From the NCBI GenBank assembly GCA_003560175.1, contig PWIZ01000237.1, positions 1 through 12,835 on the forward strand: a stretch of 12,835 nucleotides of DNA, read 5' to 3'. The position numbers and the translations under genes are program-made. This stretch comes from Halomonas sp. Lineage in GTDB: Bacteria > Pseudomonadota > Gammaproteobacteria > Pseudomonadales > Halomonadaceae. Shown here piece after piece: positions 6,182 to 12,835 of this stretch. Under the pieces are notes generated by a model. It searched no databases, was not told where the DNA came from, and was given only the letters and a program-made list of their open reading frames with translations. Position 1 is the first letter of the stretch; every line of letters begins with the position of its first letter.

Positions 6182-7162
6182 ATGCAAGGTAGACGCATGA
6201 ACTCAGCGCTGAAATGGCTTCCCCTGGTGGCGGCCATGGCCCTTGCGGGCTGTGCCCGTGAGTCGGGCTACTACCACGACCGCAACGTCGACTACGCCGA
6301 GGCGCGCACTGCCCCGGCGCTGAACCTGCCCGAGAGTCGGGATTCTCAGCGCTATCGCGATGCCATGCCGGTGCCCCAGGCCGCGGGCGACTTCCGAGCC
6401 CCCGACGGCCGCTTTCGTGCACCCAGCCCCCAGGCACTGGGTGCGGGGCGTGGCATGGAGCGCGACTTTGTCGAGCGACGCGCTATCGGCCGCGACGCCT
6501 GGCTGGTAGTGGGCGCCGACCCGGGCGCCGTCTGGCCGCAACTCGAGGACTTTGCCCGCACCCGGGGTCTGGGTGTCCAGGCCAGCGACTCATCGCGCGG
6601 CGTGATCGAGACAAGCCAGGCGCGGCTCAGCGTGCGCCAGGGTTTGCGTGCCGGCGACAGCGAGGTGCGCTGTGACCAGCAAGGGGCCCCGGTGGGCGCC
6701 TGTCTCGACGCCCTCGAAGAGTACTTCGGGGCGCGCAGCGCCACCGCCAGTGCCTCCTCCCTGGCGGCGCAGCGTCTGGCCGGCGAGGCGCGGCTGAGCC
6801 TCGAAAAGCGCGGTGATGAGTGGCTCGTCGAGATTCCACTGGAGATCGATCGCACCTGGGCTGAGCTCGACCACCAGCTGCGCCAGGACTTCACCGTGGA
6901 GGAGCGCCGTGAGCTGCTGGAGAGCGACCCGACGGGGCGCGGGTTCCTGATCAGCTACATGACGGTCAGCGAGCGCAACCGCAATCCGCTGCAGGTCGTC
7001 TTTAGTGCCGACGTGCGCCAGATGCACCAGCAGGTCCGCCTGGTACTGGAGTCCGAAGGGCCCCGTCAGACCGTGTTGCGGGCGGTCAACGCCAGCGAGC
7101 GCGAGTTCTCCCCCGAAGACCAGCGTGAGCTGCTCGAGCGGGTGGCGGGTCTGCTGCGCTAA
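6182..7162 (+). CDS. bamC: Outer membrane protein assembly factor BamC (lipoprotein)
   Basis: BamC is a lipoprotein of the BAM complex that inserts beta-barrel proteins into the outer membrane. The 326-residue product has a short signal peptide with lipobox LAGC, giving acylated Cys24. A low-complexity Pro/Arg-rich segment follows (residues about 40-85), matching the unstructured N-terminus that binds BamD. Two helix-grip type domains come next (about 100-190 and 205-320). Identification rests on the lipobox, the domain plan and the position directly after dapA, as in E. coli; sequence identity in this family is low. ATG 6182 has GGAGA about six bases upstream. ATG 6197 is an alternative that still keeps the lipobox. 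The stop overlaps the next start (TAATG), so translation is coupled. Confidence 0.88.
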   Translation: MQGRRMNSALKWLPLVAAMALAGCARESGYYHDRNVDYAEARTAPALNLPESRDSQRYRDAMPVPQAAGDFRAPDGRFRAPSPQALGAGRGMERDFVERRAIGRDAWLVVGADPGAVWPQLEDFARTRGLGVQASDSSRGVIETSQARLSVRQGLRAGDSEVRCDQQGAPVGACLDALEEYFGARSATASASSLAAQRLAGEARLSLEKRGDEWLVEIPLEIDRTWAELDHQLRQDFTVEERRELLESDPTGRGFLISYMTVSERNRNPLQVVFSADVRQMHQQVRLVLESEGPRQTVLRAVNASEREFSPEDQRELLERVAGLLR

Positions 7163-7965
7163 TGGCGGCAGAGCCGGTCGCCTGCGCACCGCGCCGGGGG
7201 CGACTGCAGTTCGCCTCCCTGGGCAGCGGCAGCAAAGGCAACGCGACCCTGGTCAGTGACGGCGAGACCCATCTGCTGGTGGACTGTGGTTTCGTCCTGC
7301 GCGAGACCGAGCGTCGCCTGGCGCACTTCGGGCTGCATCCGCGTCAGCTCGATGCGGTGTTGGTGACCCACGAGCACGGCGATCATATCCGCGGGGTGGG
7401 CCCACTGGCGCGCCGCCACGGCGTGGCGGTCTACCTGACCCCGGGGACCTGGGGCTCGGGTCGTCTCGGCGAGTTGCCGGACCGGCACTGGATCACGCCG
7501 CAACAGCGCTTCGCCGTCAAGGGCCTTACCATCGCCCCGGTGACCGTGCCCCACGATGCCCGGGAGCCGGTGCAGTTTCGCGTTCACGGCAGCGATCGCT
7601 GCCTCGGCGTACTCACCGACCTGGGCCACCCCACCGAGCACGTCGCCGAGGCCTTCGCCGGCTGCGACGCCCTGGTGCTGGAGTGTAACCATGACGTCCA
7701 GATGCTCGCCGAGGGACCCTATCCGCCGCGCCTCAAACGCCGGGTGGGTGGCGACTGGGGGCATCTGGCCAACGTCCAGGCGGCGGCACTGTTGCCGCGT
7801 CTCGGCCTGGATCGCCTGCAGCATATCGTCTGCTCGCACCTGTCGGAACACAACAATCGTCCCGAGCTGGCTCGGGAGGCTCTGGTGCCGCTGCTCGATG
7901 GCGACGAATCTCGACTCAGGGTCTCCTGCCAGACGGCGGGCATGACGTGGCAGGCCATCGGCTGA
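7162..7965 (+). CDS. MBL-fold metallohydrolase (YycJ/WalJ-like)
   Basis: This 267-residue protein has a complete metallo-beta-lactamase fold signature. It has SLGSGSKGNATLV at residues 19-31, the metal-binding THEHGDH at 69-75 (His70, His72, Asp74, His75), a later Asp in LTDLGHP, LECNHD and a C-terminal His in CSHLSEHNN. GSGSKGN followed by VDCG is typical of the YycJ/WalJ group, which is related to RNase J/exonuclease-like enzymes. The natural substrate is not established in proteobacteria. It overlaps bamC by one base, and the same gene follows bamC in Pseudomonas as I recall, so it is probably an operon member. No signal peptide is visible, so it should be cytoplasmic. Nuclease activity is an inference only. 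Confidence 0.88.
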   Translation: MAAEPVACAPRRGRLQFASLGSGSKGNATLVSDGETHLLVDCGFVLRETERRLAHFGLHPRQLDAVLVTHEHGDHIRGVGPLARRHGVAVYLTPGTWGSGRLGELPDRHWITPQQRFAVKGLTIAPVTVPHDAREPVQFRVHGSDRCLGVLTDLGHPTEHVAEAFAGCDALVLECNHDVQMLAEGPYPPRLKRRVGGDWGHLANVQAAALLPRLGLDRLQHIVCSHLSEHNNRPELAREALVPLLDGDESRLRVSCQTAGMTWQAIG

Positions 7966-8034
7966 ACACGTAACCTCACATCACTGTCTTTCATTACTTC
8001 CCGTTTTCGCTGCTCGCAGCCTCTGGAGGCTTCC

Positions 8035-8748
8035 ATGGAAAAGCGCCAAGAACTCTATGCCGGCAAGGCCAAGTCGGTCTTCGCCACCGATGATCCGTCT
8101 CGCGTGATCCTGCAATTCCGCGACGATACCAGCGCCTTCGACGGCGAGCGGATGGAGTCGCTGGCGCGCAAGGGCATGGTCAACAACTGCTTCAACGCCT
8201 TCATCATGGAGACGCTGGCGGCGGCGGGGGTGCCGACCCACTTCGAGAAGCGTCTCTCGGCGACCGAGAGCCTGGTCAAGGCGCTGACGATGATCCCGGT
8301 GGAGTGCGTGGTGCGCAATATCGCCGCCGGCGGACTCGTCAAGCGCCTGGGCGTCTCCGAGGGTCAGGAGCTCACTCCGCCGACTTTCGAGCTCTTCCTG
8401 AAGAACGACGCCCTGCACGACCCGATGATCAACGAGTCGCTGGCCGAGACCTTCGGCTGGGCCACCCCCGGCCAGCTGGCCGAGATGAAGGCGCTAACCT
8501 TCAAGGTCAACGAAATACTCAGGGCGCTGTTCGCCGATGGCGGCATGCTGCTGGTGGACTACAAGCTAGAGTTTGGCCTGTATGAGGGCCAGATCGTGCT
8601 CGGCGATGAATTCTCACCGGACGGCTGTCGGCTGTGGGACGCAAAGACCCGGGAGAAGCTCGACAAGGACCGTTTCCGCCAGGGTCTGGGCGGCGTGATC
8701 GAGGCCTACGAGGAGGTCGGTCGCCGCATCGGCGTGGAATTCGCCTGA
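8035..8748 (+). CDS. purC: Phosphoribosylaminoimidazole-succinocarboxamide synthase PurC
   Basis: PurC joins CAIR and aspartate to SAICAR with ATP, step eight of IMP synthesis. The product is 237 residues, the same length as the E. coli enzyme, with the N-terminal [10 protein letters not shown] nucleotide-binding strand, IPVECVVRN at about 86-94, and the SAICAR-synthetase signature [19 protein letters not shown] at about 175-193. GGAGG lies five bases before ATG 8035. The 69-base gap from the MBL-fold gene contains no terminator, so purC may be read from the dapA operon, although a separate promoter is possible. The bamC-purC proximity is also known from E. coli. Confidence 0.97.
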   Translation: MEKRQELYAGKAKSVFATDDPSRVILQFRDDTSAFDGERMESLARKGMVNNCFNAFIMETLAAAGVPTHFEKRLSATESLVKALTMIPVECVVRNIAAGGLVKRLGVSEGQELTPPTFELFLKNDALHDPMINESLAETFGWATPGQLAEMKALTFKVNEILRALFADGGMLLVDYKLEFGLYEGQIVLGDEFSPDGCRLWDAKTREKLDKDRFRQGLGGVIEAYEEVGRRIGVEFA

Positions 8749-8784
8749 TCGAATCAGTCTCCGAATCACGTCAGTCGCTGAATA

Positions 8785-8811
8785 GGAAGGGGTCCTGAGG
8801 GGCCCTTTCTC
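8785..8811 (+). terminator. Weak terminator-like hairpin after purC
   Basis: AAGGG (8787-8791) pairs with CCCTT (8803-8807). After one mismatch, TCC (8793-8795) pairs with GGG (8799-8801), one pair being G-T, around loop TGA. A short broken T-run, TTTCTCGTT, follows. It lies in the convergent purC/trmO gap and probably ends purC transcription, but the stem is imperfect. Confidence 0.5.
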
Positions 8812-8838
8812 GTTGCAGGAGAGTAAGCCAGGAGGCGC

Positions 8839-9576
8839 TCAGGCCGCCACGATCTCCACCACCTCTATCCGCATACCTTCGTTCGTCGCAATGGCTTGAA
8901 AGCGCACGTCCACGTCACGCAGGCGCACGCCATAGATGCGCGCCTCGGCGCCCTGGCGGTAGGCCGGGCGGGGGTCCTGGGCCAGCACCTGGATGATCAG
9001 CTCGCCCAGAGAGTCGCCGTCGGGACGTTCGGCCAGGGTCGCCGCGGTGGCGGCGCTGAACGCCACCGGGAGCAGGGACGGCGCCTCGGGCGCAAAGCCG
9101 GCACGGGCCTCGGGGCGCGCCTCGGCCCAGGGCAGGTAGGGCTTGATGTCGAGCACCGGTGTGCCGCTGACCAGGTCGGCGCCGCACAGCACCAGGCGCA
9201 CCCCGCGTCGGGTGTCGATCTCCACAAGCTCTACCAGGGACAGGCCCAGACGGTTGGGGCGGTGCGTACTGCGACTGGCGAACACACCGACCCTGGCGTT
9301 GCCGCCGAGCCGCGGTGGGCGCACCAGCGGCGCCCAGCGTCGGGAGGCGCTCCGGTCGGGGCTGAGGTGAAAGAGGAAGGTCAGCCACAGGTGGCTGAAA
9401 TCCTCCAGGCCGCGCACCGCCAGCGGGTCGTCGAAGGGGGGCGCCAGGATCAGACTGGCTCGGGCCGCCGGCGCTAGACCGGGCTGCCGGGGAATGCCGA
9501 ACTTGTCGGGGTAGTCGCTTTCGATGACGCCGATGGGCGACAGCGAGATGGCGCTGATAGGCAGGGTATCGATCAT
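8839..9576 (-). CDS. trmO: tRNA (N6-threonylcarbamoyladenosine-37 N6)-methyltransferase TrmO
   Basis: TrmO (formerly YaeB/TsaA family) uses SAM to methylate t6A37 in tRNA-Thr(GGU), giving m6t6A. The 245-residue product (E. coli 235) starts with LSPIGVIESDYPDKFGIPRQ, then LEDFSHLWLTFLFH at about 57-70. The SAM-site segment VGVFASRSTHRPNRLGLS is at 96-113, followed by SGTPVLDIKPYLPWAEA. The C-terminal domain (VLAQDPRPAYRQ) is present. The upstream sequence in frame is open to 10077 but only MIDTLPIS onward is family-like, so the start is 9576. No Shine-Dalgarno sequence precedes it; CATAAT ends six bases before the ATG, consistent with leaderless translation (see findings). It is divergent from the acetyltransferase gene and convergent with purC. 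Confidence 0.92.
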   Translation of the reverse strand: MIDTLPISAISLSPIGVIESDYPDKFGIPRQPGLAPAARASLILAPPFDDPLAVRGLEDFSHLWLTFLFHLSPDRSASRRWAPLVRPPRLGGNARVGVFASRSTHRPNRLGLSLVELVEIDTRRGVRLVLCGADLVSGTPVLDIKPYLPWAEARPEARAGFAPEAPSLLPVAFSAATAATLAERPDGDSLGELIIQVLAQDPRPAYRQGAEARIYGVRLRDVDVRFQAIATNEGMRIEVVEIVAA

Positions 9577-9675
9577 GGGTGGATTATGCCCGGCAGGGGG
9601 CCCTGCGGCGAGGGGATTGGCCCGGCAGTTGTGCTTGTGTAGTCTTTCGGCAACGCACACTGCCACGGAACTTTC

Positions 9676-10215
9676 ATGAACGAGACGCTGACGCCGGCCG
9701 GCACCGAGATTCGCCCCCCCCGGGGCGCACGAATTTTCTATCGCCAGGCCCGGGCCCGGGACGCCGCCGATCAGGCCGAAGTCTTCCACCACGCCGTCAT
9801 GCAGGGGGCCATGTCCCATTACAGCGTTGCCCAGCGGGAGGCCTGGGCGTCGGCCCTGCCCCGTGACGCCAGCGCCTGGGCGGCGCGCCAGGCGCTCTTC
9901 ACCACCCTGGTGGCCGACTGCGACGGCCGCTGCGTGGGCTTCCTCGAGCTGGATGTCCCCCGTGGTCGCATCGAGACGCTCTACGTCTGGCCGTCTCTTT
10001 CGCGGCGCGGGATCGGCTCCACCCTGCTGATCCATGCCGAGCGCCTGCTGATGGAGCAGGGCCACGATCTGGCTCACATCGAGGCCAGCCTGGTGCTGGT
10101 GGAGCGACTGGTGCGACGCGGCTGGCGGGTCATGGGCGATGAGTGGGTGGAGCGCGGCGGCGAGCGGCTGTGTCGGACGCGTCTGGAGAAGCGTCTTGCC
10201 GCCGTGGAGACCTGA
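9676..10215 (+). CDS. GNAT-family N-acetyltransferase
   Basis: This 179-residue protein has a GNAT fold. Its N-terminal IFYRQARARDAADQAEVFHHAV at 20-41 is the usual first strand and helix. GRCVGFLELD at 84-93 and IETLYVWPSLSRRGIGSTLL at 99-118 give strands 4-5 and the acetyl-CoA pyrophosphate loop (RRGIGS, 110-115). HYSVAQREAW at 48-57 resembles the YSPxQxxAW element of the YafP-like subgroup. The usual FYxxxGF segment that carries the general-acid tyrosine is replaced by LVLVERLVRRGW. Substrate unknown. It is divergent from trmO with a 99-base gap; ATG 9676 has only a weak GGA upstream. It converges on nadC with a 21-base gap and no visible terminator. Confidence 0.85.
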   Translation: MNETLTPAGTEIRPPRGARIFYRQARARDAADQAEVFHHAVMQGAMSHYSVAQREAWASALPRDASAWAARQALFTTLVADCDGRCVGFLELDVPRGRIETLYVWPSLSRRGIGSTLLIHAERLLMEQGHDLAHIEASLVLVERLVRRGWRVMGDEWVERGGERLCRTRLEKRLAAVET

Positions 10216-10236
10216 GCTTCCTTTACAGCTGCCTGG

Positions 10237-11185
<949 letters not shown>

Positions 11186-11194
11186 GGGAGAGCG

Positions 11195-11776
11195 ATGCCG
11201 ATCGAACAGGGATGGCTTGCGGGCGCGCGGCGGGTGCCGTCACCCAACTGCGATGAGCGCCCCGAGGGTGAGGTCTCGCTGCTGCTGCTGCACTCCATCA
11301 GCCTGCCGCCCGGCGAGTTCGGCGGCGCGCATATCGAGCGGCTCTTCACCAACCGCCTGGACCCCGATGCCCATCCCTTCTTCGCCGAGATCGCCCATCT
11401 TCGGGTTTCCGCCCATCTGTTGATCCGCCGCGACGGTGAGTGCGTGCAGTTCGTGCCCTTCGAGCGTCGCGCCTGGCATGCCGGCCGCTCCCGGTGGCGC
11501 GATGGCAAGCGGGAGCGCACGGCGCTGAACGACTTCGCCATCGGTATCGAACTCGAGGGTGACGAAGTCTCACCCTATCGCCTGGCCCAGTACCTGGCGC
11601 TGGCGCGAGTGACCGCCGATTTGCTGGCGGTCTATCCGGTGCTGGACGAGACACGCATCACCAGCCACGCCCGGGTGGCGCCGCTGAGAAAATCCGACCC
11701 CGGCCTTGCCTTCGACTGGGCTTTTTTTCGGCAGAGGCTGGCCCGCGGCGCTGTGCTCGATCGGCCACCGGCCTGA
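11195..11776 (+). CDS. ampD: 1,6-anhydro-N-acetylmuramyl-L-alanine amidase AmpD
   Basis: AmpD is a cytoplasmic zinc amidase that removes the peptide from 1,6-anhydroMurNAc muropeptides. This recycles the wall and keeps AmpC beta-lactamase inducers low where AmpR is present. The 193-residue product (E. coli 183) is an Amidase_2 protein. The expected zinc ligands are His33 in LLLLHSISLPP, His158 in ITSHARVAP and Asp168 in KSDPGLAFDW. The usual catalytic glutamate lies in AIGIELEGDE, with Lys166 in LRKSDPG. GGGGAG lies just upstream of ATG 11195; an earlier in-frame ATG (11147) lacks support. It is divergent from nadC, as in E. coli, but ampE does not follow. Confidence 0.95.
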   Translation: MPIEQGWLAGARRVPSPNCDERPEGEVSLLLLHSISLPPGEFGGAHIERLFTNRLDPDAHPFFAEIAHLRVSAHLLIRRDGECVQFVPFERRAWHAGRSRWRDGKRERTALNDFAIGIELEGDEVSPYRLAQYLALARVTADLLAVYPVLDETRITSHARVAPLRKSDPGLAFDWAFFRQRLARGAVLDRPPA

Positions 11777-12101
11777 TAACGCCCCACTCTGGTCGTTCGC
11801 TTGCTTCATACGGTAGTTTACTTACAACTGCTTGTCCTTGGGCGAATTGCCCATGGCTGTAGCTTGCTAACCCATTGTGTTGCGGTGCAATAATCGATAC
11901 TTGGAATTCGTTTCCATAAAAGCTTGAATTGGCAGATCAGCTTCTTTGGGGTATCTTTCACGCAGAAACGGCGGTTTATGCGCATCGTCATGTAAGAAAA
12001 CTACACACTGTCAGTCGGCGCGACCCTCTCTGACGAGAGAACGCCTAGATACCCGCCTATGCGGGTGCAAGTTTTACCATCGTCATTCGGAGAGACGTCA
12101 T
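11777..12101 (+). promoter_or_regulatory. Long AT-richer intergenic leader before aceE
   Basis: These 325 bases hold no gene I can support and are visibly richer in A and T than the flanks. They hold a good promoter match (11929-11957), the palindrome TGGGC/GCCCA around GAATT (11839-11853), and hairpins CTCTC/GAGAG with loop TGAC (12026-12039) and ACCCGC/GCGGGT with loop CTAT (12051-12066). A 9-base direct repeat, CATCGTCAT, occurs at 11983-11991 and 12078-12086. No PdhR-type ATTGGT...ACCAAT operator and no ampD terminator with a T-run were seen. Confidence 0.6.
11929..11957 (+). promoter_or_regulatory. Sigma70 promoter for aceE
   Basis: TTGGCA (11929-11934, five of six) and TATCTT (11952-11957, four of six) are separated by 17 bases. 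The start point would be near 11964, giving an aceE leader of about 138 bases that contains both hairpins listed for this gap. Confidence 0.5.
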
Positions 12102-12835
12102 ATGAGTCTGGAGGCAAGAGAGGATCTCGACCCGGTCGAGACCACGGAATGGCTGGAATCCCTGGAATCGGTGCTGGATCGTGAGGGCGATGACCGTGCC
12201 CGATTCCTGCTGACGCGCCTGGCGGATCGTCTGCGCCGCGACGGGACTCAGTCTCCCTTCTCGGTGACAACCCCGCATCGCAACTCCATCCCGGTGCATC
12301 GTGAGGCACCTCTGCCGGGCGATATCTTCATGGAGCGGCGGATTCGTTCGCTGGTTCGTTACAATGCCATCGCTCAGGTGATACGCAACAACCGCGCGAA
12401 CCCGGGACTCGGCGGCCATATCGCCAGCTTCATGTCGGCGGCGACACTCTATGACGTCGGCTTCAACCACTTCTTCCGCGCACCCAACGGCGATTTCGAA
12501 GGTGACCTGGTCTACATCCAGGGCCATGTGGCACCGGGCGTTTACGCTCGCTCTTACCTGCTGGGGCGCCTTTCCGAAGAGCAGATGGACAAGTTTCGTC
12601 AGGAGGTTGATGGCGACGGCCTGTCATCTTATCCCCACCCATGGCTGATGCCGGATTTCTGGCAGTTCCCCACGGTCTCCATGGGCCTCGGCCCGATCCA
12701 GGCCATCTATCAGGCCCACGTGATGAAGTACCTTCACTCACGTGAAATGAAGAATATGTACGACCGCAAGATCTGGTGCTTCATGGGCGACGGCGAATGC
12801 GACGAGCCGGAATCCCTGGGTGCCATCCACCTGGC
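12102..12835 (+). CDS. aceE: Pyruvate dehydrogenase E1 component AceE (5' part, cut by window end)
   Basis: AceE is the homodimeric thiamine-diphosphate E1 subunit of the pyruvate dehydrogenase complex; it decarboxylates pyruvate and passes the acetyl group to lipoyl groups on AceF. About 244 of some 890 residues are visible, with no stop before the edge. The N-terminus (DPVETTEWLESLESVLDREG), GGHIASFMSAATLYDVGFNHFF, FWQFPTVSMGLGPIQAIYQA and the start of the ThDP/Mg motif WCFMGDGECDEPESLGAI are characteristic of this family. GGAGAG lies seven bases before ATG 12102. In E. coli aceE follows pdhR; here it follows ampD across a 325-base leader. aceF is expected beyond the window. Confidence 0.96.
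   Translation, partial: MSLEAREDLDPVETTEWLESLESVLDREGDDRARFLLTRLADRLRRDGTQSPFSVTTPHRNSIPVHREAPLPGDIFMERRIRSLVRYNAIAQVIRNNRANPGLGGHIASFMSAATLYDVGFNHFFRAPNGDFEGDLVYIQGHVAPGVYARSYLLGRLSEEQMDKFRQEVDGDGLSSYPHPWLMPDFWQFPTVSMGLGPIQAIYQAHVMKYLHSREMKNMYDRKIWCFMGDGECDEPESLGAIHL

Noticed and set aside
7997..8013. PurR-like operator before purC
   Set aside because: CGTTTTCG matches one half of the E. coli PurR site, but the other half-site is not recognisable, so it is within chance.
9577..10077. N-terminal extension of TrmO
   Set aside because: The extra 167 residues are the antisense of the GNAT gene and the intergenic gap; family similarity starts at the chosen methionine.

Overview
This is a GC-rich gammaproteobacterial chromosome segment. 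Protein content and gene order suggest Halomonas or a close relative (Halomonadaceae); that placement is an inference from remembered family sequences, not a search. Every gene is a core housekeeping gene with intact reading, except one peroxiredoxin gene (bcp) that carries an in-frame stop. I see no mobile element, CRISPR array, toxin-antitoxin pair, phage gene or defence cluster, and no convincing new multi-gene system.

Layout. 1-164: the tail of one tRNA, then a complete tRNA-Lys(UUU) and a strong intrinsic terminator. 408-1436: nadA (+), quinolinate synthase. 1437-1554: a short repeat-like convergent gap. 1555-3018: bepA (-), periplasmic metalloprotease/chaperone. 3171-4516: a TusA-family sulfur carrier and a PerM/AI-2E-family membrane protein as a translationally coupled pair (+). 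4554-5042: bcp (-), interrupted by TAG. 5043-5266: divergent control region. 5267-8748: dapA, bamC, a metallo-beta-lactamase-fold hydrolase and purC (+), an operon-like run. 8839-9576: trmO (-). 9676-10215: a GNAT acetyltransferase (+). 10237-11097: nadC (-). 11195-11776: ampD (+). 11777-12101: a 325-base AT-rich leader. 12102 to the window end: the start of aceE (+), cut by the edge.

Functionally, nadA and nadC supply two consecutive steps of de novo NAD synthesis. dapA (lysine/diaminopimelate) and ampD (muropeptide recycling) feed peptidoglycan, while bepA and bamC serve outer-membrane protein assembly. purC is purine synthesis, trmO is tRNA modification, and aceE is entry of pyruvate into the TCA cycle.

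The order resembles two blocks known from E. coli (bepA/perM ... bcp-gcvR-dapA-bamC-purC and nadC-ampD-ampE-aroP-pdhR-aceE), but here gcvR, ampE, aroP and pdhR are missing from their usual places. The points most worth a second look are the amber codon in bcp, the bcp/dapA control region, the promoter that overlaps a potential nadC start, and the long aceE leader.
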